A stretch of 64,000 nucleotides of DNA from assembly GCA_002215645.1 (NCBI GenBank), contig NGFI01000005.1, forward strand, positions 240,678-304,677, in the 5' to 3' direction. Position numbers and translations under genes: made by a program. Origin of the DNA: Gemmatimonadetes bacterium 2013_60CM_65_52 (GTDB lineage Bacteria > Gemmatimonadota > Gemmatimonadetes > Gemmatimonadales > Gemmatimonadaceae). Positions 7,772 through 16,550 of the stretch are shown piece by piece (position 1 is the first letter of the stretch; each line of letters starts with the position of its first letter). Below the pieces are notes generated by a model. That model saw nothing but the letters and a program-made list of their open reading frames with translations, did no database searches and was not told the DNA's origin.

Positions 7772-9241
7772 TCAATCCGGCGTCGGCTCGTCCTGTCGTA
7801 GCCGCAGCAGGGCCGCTTCCAGCCGCTGTTGAGCTCGCTTCCTGCCGAGCACGACCAGGACCTCGAAGATGCCGGGGCTCACCGCGCGGCCCGTCAGGGC
7901 GACACGGAGGGGCTGGTAGAGCTTGCCGGGCTTCTCCACCAGGTCGAGACGCGCCGCCAGCTGGTTCAGCGCTGCCTCGGTCGACGTCAAATTCCACTCC
8001 GTAAGCGGAGACAACACCTCGAGCGCCCCGCGAAGGATGGCCTCCGTGAGCGCGCGATCCTTCCACTGCTTCCGCACCGCCTCGGCGTCAAGCTCGATCT
8101 GCTCATTGAAATACGGTGCCGCCTGCCAGACGATCTCGTCGATCGTGCGCGACCGAACCTTCAATAGCTCCAGAAGCGAGAACACCCATTCGCGGCGCGC
8201 CATGATCTCTTCGGCGGAGCCGTAGCCGGCGGCGACGAGCGCCGGCAACGCGCGCTGCAGCAGCTCGTCCGGCGAGATGAGCGCGAGGTGCTGTCCGTTC
8301 ATCCACTCCAGCTTCTTGAGATCGAATATCGCTGCGCGCTTCTGCAACCCGCTCGGATCGAAGAGCTCGATCATCTGCTCGCGCGACATCACCTCGATGT
8401 CGTTGCCCGGCGCCCACCCGAGCAGTGCGAGGAAGTTCATCATCGCGCTCGGCAGGATGCCGAGGTGCTGGTAGTCGCCCACCGCGGTTGCGCCGTGCCG
8501 TTTGCTGAGCTTCTTGCCATCCATTCCGTGGATCATCGGCAGGTGCGCGAACACCGGCAGCTCCGCACCCAGTGCGCGATACAACTGAATCTGTTTCGGC
8601 GTGTTCGAGATGTGGTCGTCGCCGCGCATGACGACCGTGATGGCCATCGCGATGTCGTCGCTCACCACGGCCAGGTTGTAGATGGGCGTGCCGTCGGTGC
8701 GGAGGACGATGAAGTCCTCGATGTCCTTGTTCAGGAACGCGATCGTGCCGTGCACGAGATCGTCCCAGCTCGTGGAACCTTCGGGGACGCGGAAGCGCAC
8801 CGTGAAGGGCATGCCCGCCGCTACGCGGCGCTCCACCTCCACGCGGTCGAGCCGATCGCATCGGCGGTCGTACTTGAATGCGGCGCCCGCCGCCTCGGCC
8901 GCCGCACGGCGTTGCGCCAACTCCTCCTGCGTGCAGAAGCAGCGATACGCCGTGCCATTCGCGAGCATGCGCTGCGCGTCCGCGCGGTGCCGCTCGAGAT
9001 TGGCGCCCTGGTGCACCACAGGCTCGTCCCACTCGAGGCCGAGCCACTGAAGGCCTTCGAAGATGGCGCGCGTGCTCTCTTCGGTGGAGCGCGCCTTGTC
9101 AGTGTCCTCGACGCGGAGCAGGAACTGTCCGCCGAATTTTCGCGCGTAGAGCCAGTTGAAGAGCGCCGTGCGCGCGCCGCCCACGTGGAGGTATCCGGTG
9201 GGCGACGGAGCGAAGCGGAGGCGCGGAACGCTGGGGGCCAT
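7772..9241 (-). CDS. gltX: Glutamyl-tRNA synthetase
   Basis: This class I aminoacyl-tRNA synthetase attaches glutamate to tRNA-Glu in the cytoplasm. The 489-residue length is normal. The ATP-binding HIGH region appears as SPTGYLHVGGARTALFNWL (near residue 12), with FLLRVEDTDKARST following. The KMSKS loop appears as KKLSKRHGA near residue 250, and the all-helical anticodon-binding domain fills the C-terminus. No second gltX is visible, so whether it is discriminating or also charges tRNA-Gln cannot be told. Downstream on the same strand is the LexA-like gene. The synthetase begins just after the terminator of the tRNA-Ser(GCT) gene. Confidence 0.97.
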   Translation of the reverse strand: MAPSVPRLRFAPSPTGYLHVGGARTALFNWLYARKFGGQFLLRVEDTDKARSTEESTRAIFEGLQWLGLEWDEPVVHQGANLERHRADAQRMLANGTAYRCFCTQEELAQRRAAAEAAGAAFKYDRRCDRLDRVEVERRVAAGMPFTVRFRVPEGSTSWDDLVHGTIAFLNKDIEDFIVLRTDGTPIYNLAVVSDDIAMAITVVMRGDDHISNTPKQIQLYRALGAELPVFAHLPMIHGMDGKKLSKRHGATAVGDYQHLGILPSAMMNFLALLGWAPGNDIEVMSREQMIELFDPSGLQKRAAIFDLKKLEWMNGQHLALISPDELLQRALPALVAAGYGSAEEIMARREWVFSLLELLKVRSRTIDEIVWQAAPYFNEQIELDAEAVRKQWKDRALTEAILRGALEVLSPLTEWNLTSTEAALNQLAARLDLVEKPGKLYQPLRVALTGRAVSPGIFEVLVVLGRKRAQQRLEAALLRLRQDEPTPD

Positions 9242-9251
9242 GTGCGAACGG

Positions 9252-9288
9252 TGAAAAGACGAAGGCCCGACGCGGACGGCGGCGGGCC
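9252..9288 (-). terminator. Rho-independent terminator of tRNA-Ser(GCT)
   Basis: On the minus strand, a 10-bp stem with one mismatch (GGCCCG.CGC / GCG.CGGGCC, plus-strand 9264-9288) is followed by TTCGTCTTTTC. It sits directly after the tRNA-Ser(GCT) 3' end and before gltX. Confidence 0.6.
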
Positions 9289-9295
9289 CTCGGAA

Positions 9296-9385
9296 CGGAG
9301 AGAGAGGGATTCGAACCCTCGATAGAGGTTGACCCCCTATGCCGGTTTAGCAAACCGGTGCCTTCAGCCTCTCGGCCATCTCTCC
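9296..9385 (-). tRNA. tRNA-Ser (anticodon GCT)
   Basis: The minus strand folds as a class II tRNA. The 7-bp acceptor stem is GGAGAGA with TCTCTCC, and the discriminator is G. The D-arm has GGCCGAGAGGCTGAAGGC, the anticodon loop is TTTGCTAAA, the variable arm is long, as expected for serine, and the T-arm has GGGTTCGAATCCC. CCA is not encoded. Confidence 0.95.
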
Positions 9386-9524
9386 TGGCGGCGTTGCGTA
9401 CGTGCGCCGAATGAAATGTAAGGGGGGGCGGAGTGGAACGACAGGACGGGGCCGCGAGCACGGAGACGTCCGGTGTGTGACGACGGTCCTGTCGCCCCTC
9501 GGTGCGGGGGGTGACATTCGCTGC

Positions 9525-12500
9525 ATGCTGATCTTCCTCTGCCTCGTTTTCGTGCTGTCGGGTGCCGCGGGACTGATGTACGAGTCCATCTGGACCCGGT
9601 ATCTCGGGCTGTTCGTCGGCCACAGTGCGTACGCGCAGGTGCTCGTTCTCGTCATCTTCCTCGGCGGGATGTCGGTGGGGGCGTTCGCGATCAGTGGGCG
9701 GACCGAGCGCATCCGGCGTCCCCTGTTGTGGTATGCGGTGGTCGAGCTGGTCATCGGGCTGCTGGGGATCGTCTTTCACGACGTGTTCGTCGCGACCACA
9801 CAGCTCGCGTACGACTCGATCTTTCCGGCCATCGGCCCCGGTGCGGCGCATTCGGTGGCAAAGTGGGCCATCGCGGCGCTGCTGATCGTGCCGCAATCCG
9901 TGCTCCTCGGCGCGACGTTCCCGCTCATGACGGCCGGCGCGATCCGCGGCCGAACGGGGTCCTCGGGGCGCGCCATCGCGCTGTTGTACTTCGCCAACAG
10001 CATCGGTGCCGCCGTCGGCGTACTGCTCGCCGGATTCGTGCTCATCGACATCAGCGGGCTTCCGGGTACGCTCATCGCCGCGGCAATGATCAATCTGGCG
10101 GTGGCCGGCGCCGCCATGATCGCGGAGATTCGCGCGAACGCCGCGCTGCTTGGTGCCGCCCTCGGTCGTGAATCCGGAATTGCGCCGGCGTCTCAGTCTC
10201 CAGCGCCGGCGGTGAGCGCGAGCGACGAAATCATCGAGCGCGCACGGAGCCTGCTCGTCCTGGTGGCGTTCGGGACGGCCGTCTCCTCGTTCGTGTACGA
10301 GATCGGATGGATCCGCATGCTGTCGCTCGTGCTCGGATCGGCCACGCACTCGTTCGAGCTCATGCTCTCCGCATTCATCCTCGGACTCGCGCTCGGTGCG
10401 TTCACCATCAGGACGCGAACCGAGTCGGTCGCGTCGCTTCGCACGCTCGGGTACGTGCAGCTCGCGATGGGCGCGCTCGCCGTGGCGACGCTGCCCATCT
10501 ACATGGAGTCGTTCAACTGGATGGCCGATTTCATGGCGGCCTTCTCGCGATCGCCGGCGGGATACCGCGCGTTCAGCCTCTCCAGGTACGCGATCTGTCT
10601 CGCCGTCATGCTTCCGGCGACGTTCTGCGCCGGCATGACGCTGCCACTGATCACGCGACTCCTGATGCGCGGCGATCACGGCGAGCGCGCCATCGGCCTG
10701 GTGTACGGCGTCAATACGCTCGGCTCCATCGTGGGAGTAGCGCTCTCCGGGCTCGTCCTCCTGCCGTGGCTCGGTCTCAAGTGGATGCTCGTGGCCGGCG
10801 CGCTCATCGACGTCGTGCTTGGCGTCGCCGTGCTCGCTCGGGTGTGGAAACGGGGCGAGCATCGTTTGCGCCGGCGCGACTGGGTGCCCGCCGCCATCGG
10901 CGTGTCCGCGCTGTTCATTCTCGGCGCGAGCGCGGACTTCAATCAGAGCGTGCTCACGAGCGGCGTGTATCGATACGGATCGGCGAAGGCGCCGAAGGTG
11001 CCGGACGTGCTGTTCTATACCGATGGCCGCACGGCGACCGTCAGCGTGCGTCGCATCGTCCTGAGCAAGGGACTTTCCCTCGCGACGAATGGAAAACCCG
11101 ACGCCTCGCTCGGTCCCGAGTGGTTTCATCCGCCAGGCGTTCGCGGCCCGTTTACACACGATGCGTCCACCCAGACGCTGTTACCGCTCATCCTGTTGGC
11201 GCATGCGCCTCACGCAAGGATGGGCGCGGTGATCGGGCAGGGGTCGGGCATGTCGTCGCACACACTTCTTCTCGACCGTGGGCTCGCGAAGCTCGTGACC
11301 ATCGAGATCGAGCCCGAGATGATCCGGGCATCCACGAAGTTCTATCCGGCCAACCGGATGGTCTTCGACGATCCGCGGTCCAGCTTCGCCATCGACGACG
11401 CGCGCTCCTACTTCGCGTCTCAGCGCAGGCGCTTCGACCTGATTCTGTCGGAGCCATCCACGCCGTGGGTCGCCGGCGTGTCGGGACTGTTCACCGCGGA
11501 ATTCTACGCGCACGTGCGGCGCTATCTCACGCCCAACGGCGTCTTCGGGCAGTGGCTGCACCTGACGGAGATCAATGACGGTCTCGTGCTCAGCGTGATA
11601 CGCGCGGTGTCCGAGCAATTTCCGTCGTACACCATCTATGCTGTCGGCAACCGCGACATTCTCGTCGTGGCGAGTCCGGCGCCGCAGCTGGCCAGGCCAG
11701 ACTGGAGTGTGTTCGAGCGGCCGCGCATCGCGGACGCGTTGCGGCGCGTCTATCCGCTCACGGCGCCGACTCTCGACGCGCTTCACATGGCGGACGGAAG
11801 AACCCTCACGCCGCTGTTGGGAGCCGGTGCGGCAAACTCCGATTTCTACCCGACGCTCGACCTCGGCGCGGAGAAGGCGCGGTACACGAACGAGGCGGCG
11901 AATGGCTTCATCGGCCTCGTGAGCGACCGCTTCGGCATCGCACCCATTCTCGAGGGGCGCCGCAGTGGTGTGACTGGTGAGGTCTTTACACCGGTCGCCT
12001 TTGTGCCGAGGCTCGAGGCGATGGAGCTCGCGGCCAGGTGGCGCGATGGCTATTGGACCGGCGCCCAGCCGCAGATGCTCGCGTCGGCCGAGCGTGCGGT
12101 GACGATCGATCGTCTCATGTCGGCGAACGTGGCGCCCATCGATTGGCACGTGTGGGCCGCGGCCATTCGCGAGTCGGAGGAGACGCGCAGTGGTGGAACC
12201 GCTGGTGTTGCCGACACAGCGTTCTTCAAAGCGGCGAACCACTACATGGATGTGCAGCACGCGCCCGATCAGGCGCGCGCGGTGGTGGCGTTCATCCATG
12301 GGCTCGCGGCCTGGAACTTCGCGGAAACCTCGCAGGCGGCCGACATCCTGATTCCGGCGGCGCGGCACGGCGATCTGTGGCTGCCCGCGGATCTGCTGCG
12401 CGAGGGCGCGGCGGTCGCGCGCATCATGCTCGGCGACGCGAAGGGTGCGAAGCAGGTGATGGACGAGCTGGCGGCGCAACGCACGCGCGACGCGAACGAC

Positions 12501-12584
12501 GTGCGTCCGCAGTTGTTGGACGCGTGGATTGCTGCGCTACAGGCGCAGAAGTCGAGGAAGGGAGCGCCGCCGGCGGCGCAATAA
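9525..12584 (+). CDS. Membrane-fused spermidine-synthase-like protein
   Basis: The 1019-residue protein has an N-terminal multi-helix membrane region (residues 1 to about 480). It resembles the MFS-like half of fused polyamine aminopropyltransferase proteins, with repeated blocks such as SGAAGLMYESIWTRYL and the related VSSFVYEIGWIRMLSLVLG. A cytosolic Rossmann methyltransferase-like domain follows, with IGQGSGMSSHTLLL, the acidic VTIEIEPEM and ILSEPSTPWVAGVSGLFT. The C-terminal 230 residues look helical/TPR-like. The motif-I glycine loop is altered (GQGSGM), so true aminopropyl transfer is uncertain. I chose ATG 9525 because the first helix follows at once and a G-rich Shine-Dalgarno-like stretch precedes it. 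The stop lies 5 bases from the 3' end of the convergent tRNA-Ser(TGA). Confidence 0.85.
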   Translation: MLIFLCLVFVLSGAAGLMYESIWTRYLGLFVGHSAYAQVLVLVIFLGGMSVGAFAISGRTERIRRPLLWYAVVELVIGLLGIVFHDVFVATTQLAYDSIFPAIGPGAAHSVAKWAIAALLIVPQSVLLGATFPLMTAGAIRGRTGSSGRAIALLYFANSIGAAVGVLLAGFVLIDISGLPGTLIAAAMINLAVAGAAMIAEIRANAALLGAALGRESGIAPASQSPAPAVSASDEIIERARSLLVLVAFGTAVSSFVYEIGWIRMLSLVLGSATHSFELMLSAFILGLALGAFTIRTRTESVASLRTLGYVQLAMGALAVATLPIYMESFNWMADFMAAFSRSPAGYRAFSLSRYAICLAVMLPATFCAGMTLPLITRLLMRGDHGERAIGLVYGVNTLGSIVGVALSGLVLLPWLGLKWMLVAGALIDVVLGVAVLARVWKRGEHRLRRRDWVPAAIGVSALFILGASADFNQSVLTSGVYRYGSAKAPKVPDVLFYTDGRTATVSVRRIVLSKGLSLATNGKPDASLGPEWFHPPGVRGPFTHDASTQTLLPLILLAHAPHARMGAVIGQGSGMSSHTLLLDRGLAKLVTIEIEPEMIRASTKFYPANRMVFDDPRSSFAIDDARSYFASQRRRFDLILSEPSTPWVAGVSGLFTAEFYAHVRRYLTPNGVFGQWLHLTEINDGLVLSVIRAVSEQFPSYTIYAVGNRDILVVASPAPQLARPDWSVFERPRIADALRRVYPLTAPTLDALHMADGRTLTPLLGAGAANSDFYPTLDLGAEKARYTNEAANGFIGLVSDRFGIAPILEGRRSGVTGEVFTPVAFVPRLEAMELAARWRDGYWTGAQPQMLASAERAVTIDRLMSANVAPIDWHVWAAAIRESEETRSGGTAGVADTAFFKAANHYMDVQHAPDQARAVVAFIHGLAAWNFAETSQAADILIPAARHGDLWLPADLLREGAAVARIMLGDAKGAKQVMDELAAQRTRDANDVRPQLLDAWIAALQAQKSRKGAPPAAQ

Positions 12585-12589
12585 CGAAG

Positions 12590-12676
12590 CGGGCAGGGTG
12601 GGATTCGAACCCACGAGACCCTTGCGGGTCCGCCGGTTTTCAAGACCGGTGCTTTCAACCACTCAGCCACCTGCCC
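12590..12676 (-). tRNA. tRNA-Ser (anticodon TGA), integration target
   Basis: On the minus strand the gene has acceptor GGGCAGG/CCTGCCC, discriminator G, D-arm TGGCTGAGTGGTTGAAAGC, anticodon loop CTTGAAA with TGA, a long variable arm (GGACCCGCAAGGGTC) and T-arm GGGTTCGAATCCC. Its first 44 nucleotides (5' end through anticodon stem) are repeated at 30450-30494. After integration, the 5' half and the promoter side of this gene are island-derived. Confidence 0.96.
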
Positions 12677-12677
12677 A
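12633..12677. repeat. att-like direct repeat, left copy (within tRNA-Ser)
   Basis: These 45 bases are identical to 30450-30494, in the same orientation. They cover the 5' half of tRNA-Ser(TGA) through the anticodon stem, plus one base upstream. The bases flanking both copies differ immediately on each side. Confidence 0.9.
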
Positions 12678-12752
12678 ATGGATGCCGCAGCATCGGCAGC
12701 AGCCAACGCCGACAATCTATAGCAGGTTGCTAGGAGGAGCCACCGAAAATGC

Positions 12753-14996
12753 CTAGCGCGGTGGCGCGGATGGCGTTGCTAACCACAAACGGGCAAGTTG
12801 GTAAACCCTGCCGAACTCCTCCGGTCGCACCACTCCACGTTCACTGTACATGGTGGCGAGATTGCGCAGGGCCCTTGCCCGAGAGAAGCGAGCGCTCAGA
12901 AACTCTGGACTACCTGTGCGCTCTGCGTCAGTCAAGTCCCGCTTAAAGTCCTCCGGGCGAGCGTCGACAGCGGTGATAGCAAGAGAGATGACCGCTTCGC
13001 GCAGTTCCCCTGGAGTCCCGGCGAGGACGTGACTTGGCAAGTGGAGCTGCCCCTGGTCGGAACCGCCGAACACGTCGTGACTATCGTACCGCAGTGTCAA
13101 AGTGCGGAAGGAGGTATCTCCGGCCGGAAGTGCCAGGCCAGAACTCCATCGCAACGGACCCGACACCTTCATTGAATACTGAACATTGCCGATGCTGGCT
13201 TGCCGAGTGCCGTCACTCAAGAAATGTTGCGCTCCTAGCGAGTCCACAACGGCCACTCTAAATGCAACCGGCCTTGTCGAAGCAAATAGGCGGACCGTTT
13301 GTGCAGAATCGCCTCCAAGAAGAACCGCATTGAGAGTGTCGGCGAGTGACTGACGGTCTTCAATGCGATGCTCGGTGCCCGCTAGAGGGGCAAAGGCACT
13401 TTGGGTTGAAAATGTCCAAGTGTTTACTCTGCGTAGTGCTGCCGATTGCTTGATGCCGTTGCTCGCTGGCACGCCCGCCGCCCGAAAGAAGGCACCGAGG
13501 TGATTCGCGTCAGCATCTCCAAGCTGTGGGCTAAGATCAGCGACCCGAGTCGCAACTGACAGTCTGGGGAAAGCAACCGAGAGCGGTACGGTCTTGGTAT
13601 TCAAGCGAATAACGCCGCCAGAAGAGACCTCAACGGAGTCAACGCGGCCTACGACCTTCGAGCGCGCCTGCGACAAACGGTATTGGCGCACGTTGGTTGC
13701 CTCCGTGCCAGTTGTACCGACACGGGCTGTTGACGTCGGCGTAAGATCCAACCCCGGCGCAGAAGCATTAACCATTACGCTAGCAACAAGACGAGTCTCG
13801 CCGGCGCTAGTGCGAATAGCTCGGAGTGAGGGCGCGCTGATGGTGGCGTTGAGCACCGGTGGTAAGGGTGCACCGAAGGCGGGATTGCGCCCGGCTATCA
13901 GCAAGCCTGCCAGCTTTCCAGAATCAATTGGGTCGGTTGTTACCATGATCTCTGTGAGCGCAAATGCGCCTCGAGAGATGTCGCCTGGACGCGCAACCCG
14001 TGCCAAGACGGTTAGGTATCCTGCAACCTTAGACGTACCGGGCTGCAAGCATAGCGAATCGATGCGAATATCTGTGAACGGGTCTTGAAAGCGTGCCAGG
14101 GTGGCGATGACACGCCCGTGCCACGTGACGTCCGATAGCGGCGCGGCCGACTTGGGAAGCGCGTTGACGCGGGCTAAACCATACTTGAACGGGGTTGTCA
14201 CAGCCATCACAGTTCGCACCAATGTATCGAAAGAAACAGCCACCCTAAACTCGGCCACGAGAACGGAATCGGCCCAAACGGGCCAGGTTGGCGGCGGCGT
14301 AGGCCTGAAGCCGTCACGTTTGGAATAGCGCTGTGAGGCATCTTGGACGACAAGTAGGCTGTACGTCGTCTTCGAGCGGTCCCTGTCGCGCCACCAAAGG
14401 AGCTCAGACGGGTGTATCTCAACTTTAGAATCGTGGCCGCCATCCCAAACCCAGGGGCCGTAGACGCAAATACTGTCGCCCTCGCGTGTTGGCAAAATCG
14501 ACAGCATTGGGCGCATATCCTCGTCGGGCGTGACCTCGGCTTCGAGGCATCGCGAGGTGGCATCGGGATCGCCATGGCATGGAACCAACTTGTCTGGCGC
14601 AAGAGTGTACAGGAACTCCGAGGCAGGGTTGGGGACCACGTGATGGTTCCAGTCCTCCTCGTGTTTTACTACCGCGCCATGATAGAAACGCTCATCCTTT
14701 AGGACCTGACCACACATTGTGCGCTTCGTCCCATCAACGGGGACCCAATGATCACCCCCAAACGAGCCCAGTAGTATCCATTCTTGTTTAGCCGTGAACT
14801 TGTCTCCGATGATCGAAGCGCCTACGCTGCGCGCTGAGACACCCAGCTGAAAGCTCTCCAGCGAGTCGCGATGCGCCGAGGCCTGATTGCCACAAAGGCA
14901 TGAGTCAGCCGCAACGACCGATTGGGCGGATAGCGGAGTACACGTTGCTGCGAGTAGTAGGGAAGCGGCAACGAGGTTGAGGGCGACCGGGCGCAT
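12753..14996 (-). CDS. Secreted protein of unknown function
   Basis: The 747-residue product starts with a signal peptide (MRPVALNLVAASLLLAATCT, cleavage near LSA-Q). I prefer this ATG at 14996 over one 35 codons earlier, which adds a basic Tyr/Gly-rich stretch before the signal. The mature N-terminal third is Cys-containing (SCLCGNQ, TMCGQV, PCHGDPDATSRC) and has the segment GPWVWDGGHDSKVEIHPSEL, where clustered Asp/His/Glu could bind metal. The rest looks like beta-rich Ig/adhesin-like sequence. Base composition is lower in GC than the backbone. It lies at the tRNA end of the island, apart from the defence cluster. No family is recognised. Confidence 0.75.
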   Translation of the reverse strand: MRPVALNLVAASLLLAATCTPLSAQSVVAADSCLCGNQASAHRDSLESFQLGVSARSVGASIIGDKFTAKQEWILLGSFGGDHWVPVDGTKRTMCGQVLKDERFYHGAVVKHEEDWNHHVVPNPASEFLYTLAPDKLVPCHGDPDATSRCLEAEVTPDEDMRPMLSILPTREGDSICVYGPWVWDGGHDSKVEIHPSELLWWRDRDRSKTTYSLLVVQDASQRYSKRDGFRPTPPPTWPVWADSVLVAEFRVAVSFDTLVRTVMAVTTPFKYGLARVNALPKSAAPLSDVTWHGRVIATLARFQDPFTDIRIDSLCLQPGTSKVAGYLTVLARVARPGDISRGAFALTEIMVTTDPIDSGKLAGLLIAGRNPAFGAPLPPVLNATISAPSLRAIRTSAGETRLVASVMVNASAPGLDLTPTSTARVGTTGTEATNVRQYRLSQARSKVVGRVDSVEVSSGGVIRLNTKTVPLSVAFPRLSVATRVADLSPQLGDADANHLGAFFRAAGVPASNGIKQSAALRRVNTWTFSTQSAFAPLAGTEHRIEDRQSLADTLNAVLLGGDSAQTVRLFASTRPVAFRVAVVDSLGAQHFLSDGTRQASIGNVQYSMKVSGPLRWSSGLALPAGDTSFRTLTLRYDSHDVFGGSDQGQLHLPSHVLAGTPGELREAVISLAITAVDARPEDFKRDLTDAERTGSPEFLSARFSRARALRNLATMYSERGVVRPEEFGRVYQLARLWLATPSAPPR

Positions 14997-15437
14997 TGGC
15001 TGGACGTTTTGGTGGCGGTGTCCACCGTAACAGTTTTGGCGAATGACCGCAAGGTGACCGCCATAGGCAAGTCTGGTCTTCCGTCTTTGTGGCGTGGGCA
15101 TTCTTAATATGTTTTAAGGTTCGCGGGTCGAGGGCGCGGCTATCGCAGTGGAGTGGATCGCGAGGTTGAACCGCTCGTCGTAAACGGAAGCCGCGCGGGA
15201 CGTATGTGACGCCTCCTAGGTCGTCGCGTGCAGTCTCTCCGTGACGGCGGTCGAGAGCAGCGCTATGAGTGCAGCGTGACAGGACTGCTACGCCGATACG
15301 CCGGGCGAGGTGTTCGCCGTGGTCGCGCTCCGTCGCAATACGTAACCATCACCCCAGGACGAGCGTGGTCCGAGGAGGCGGTTGCCATGAGTCGCCACAC
15401 CGCGTACTCCCTCACCAGCCAGCTCAGTCGCGCGTGG
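14997..15437. other. 441-bp intergenic stretch in the island
   Basis: I see no convincing gene here. Overlapping frames are open by composition only. The inverted repeat CTTAA-N6-TTAAG (15103-15118) forms an AT-rich, promoter-like patch about 107-122 bases upstream of the secreted-protein start at 14996. Nothing else stands out. Confidence 0.5.
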
Positions 15438-15656
15438 TCATTCGCGCCCGCGGATGACCAAGAGCGCGCCGGGGGAACAGTCCAGCGCGTCACAGAGCGC
15501 GGCGAGCATCTTCGTCGAAATGCGCGTAATGCGCTTCTGCTTCGCCAGGTTGTAGATGGTCGCAGGGTACATGTCCATGCGAGTCGCCAACGCATACGCG
15601 GTCAGGTTGCGCTCTTCGAGGAGCGCGCCGAGTTTCCAGTCGATGGGAGAGGCCAT
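15438..15656 (-). CDS. Small Cro/C1-type HTH regulator
   Basis: The 72-residue protein is essentially one helix-turn-helix domain of the XRE/Cro type: LGALLEERNLTAYALATRMD, then MYPATIYNLAKQK and MLAALCDALDCSPGALL. This is the short YozG-like class that often regulates neighbouring accessory genes. I use the ATG at 15656 (MASPIDWKL). An in-frame start 12 codons earlier adds only Arg-rich sequence. It is not adjacent to another gene: about 440 bases separate it from the secreted-protein start and 185 from the GIY-YIG gene upstream. Its target is unknown, with the restriction-modification operon the obvious candidate. Confidence 0.8.
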   Translation of the reverse strand: MASPIDWKLGALLEERNLTAYALATRMDMYPATIYNLAKQKRITRISTKMLAALCDALDCSPGALLVIRGRE

Positions 15657-15841
15657 GGCGCGCAATCTACTCCTTCGAAGCGGCTCGCACACCTAGTCGC
15701 CCTTGCGCACATGTGCGGCTCCCGCTAGTGCCAAGCGAATGAAACTGCTGCTAGGCAAGTCGCGTGTTAAGCCGCACACGAACATCGACCGCAGTTTGCC
15801 CAACATAGTCAAGAGCGACGAGCGGTGGAGGAGGAGACATT

Positions 15842-16342
15842 TTAGAGAGCCCTTGATCCCGGAAAACGTGTGTCAACAATGACTCTCACGCATTGGAAAA
15901 GTACGTCATTGATAGTCCCGCGCGAGGCATGTTGGCCGATCACAGTGTACCCTCTTACACGGAGGTGGGCAGCCAGCGCCTTCTCAACGGCCGCGACCGT
16001 GTTCCGAAGAGGCCGATGATCCTCCATGCAGGCCGCCTCTGGGAAAATGGGACCGACAGCCGTCATCTCGAACGTGCATTCGGCGGGTGCAATGCCGAGT
16101 GCCTTCAGTTGCCTTCCCATCGCATTGCCCTTGGCAGTCAAGCGCGTATCGAGATGCTGAGCAACCCGTGCAAAAGGGGAGCCGGCATTGGCTGAAGAGC
16201 TGTCGCCGGTTCTGCCCACATAGAGCCATTCGCCGTCCGGATGCGTGATGTGCCACACGTACAGCCAAAAGCCGCGCTGTAGCAGCTTGCCATCAAAACG
16301 CATGGCGAAGTGCGTCAGTTCTGGCCAGCTCGAGTCTCTCAT
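15842..16342 (-). CDS. GIY-YIG-like protein downstream of hsdR
   Basis: The 166-residue product contains a GIY-YIG-type core. A strand WLYVWHIT leads to the signature WLYVGRTGDSSS (YVG replacing YIG), then an Arg/His-containing helix FARVAQHLD and a late Glu in AAVEKALAAHLRVRGY. These parts match small GIY-YIG proteins found beside type I restriction genes. It may act as a nuclease or as a DNA-binding accessory factor. I start at MRDSSWPEL. The longer frame upstream overlaps the hsdR end and looks non-coding. It lies 208 bases after the hsdR stop on the same strand, so it may be the last gene of the restriction operon or have its own promoter. Confidence 0.65.
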   Translation of the reverse strand: MRDSSWPELTHFAMRFDGKLLQRGFWLYVWHITHPDGEWLYVGRTGDSSSANAGSPFARVAQHLDTRLTAKGNAMGRQLKALGIAPAECTFEMTAVGPIFPEAACMEDHRPLRNTVAAVEKALAAHLRVRGYTVIGQHASRGTINDVLFQCVRVIVDTRFPGSRAL

Positions 16343-16550
16343 AGGGCGCTCACACAGGATGGATGTATCGGAATTACCGCGACCGGGTGGCCATCCTCGT
16401 AGCTGCAAGACCGAACGTGGGGTCACCGACAGAACTAAAAAAGTGGCCGACGCGTTGGTAGGCGTGAAGCGAGAAGCGAGGTTCGTTCCGCTATCGCTGT
16501 TGACTAAGAACTCTCGACGGGCGTCTGAGGTGGCAACCGCACGGCCGGGC

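Noticed and set aside
9099-11159. 686-residue open frame antisense to the spermidine-synthase-like gene and overlapping tRNA-Ser(GCT)
   Set aside because: It runs through a tRNA gene and has extreme Arg/His/Asp content. It is a compositional shadow.
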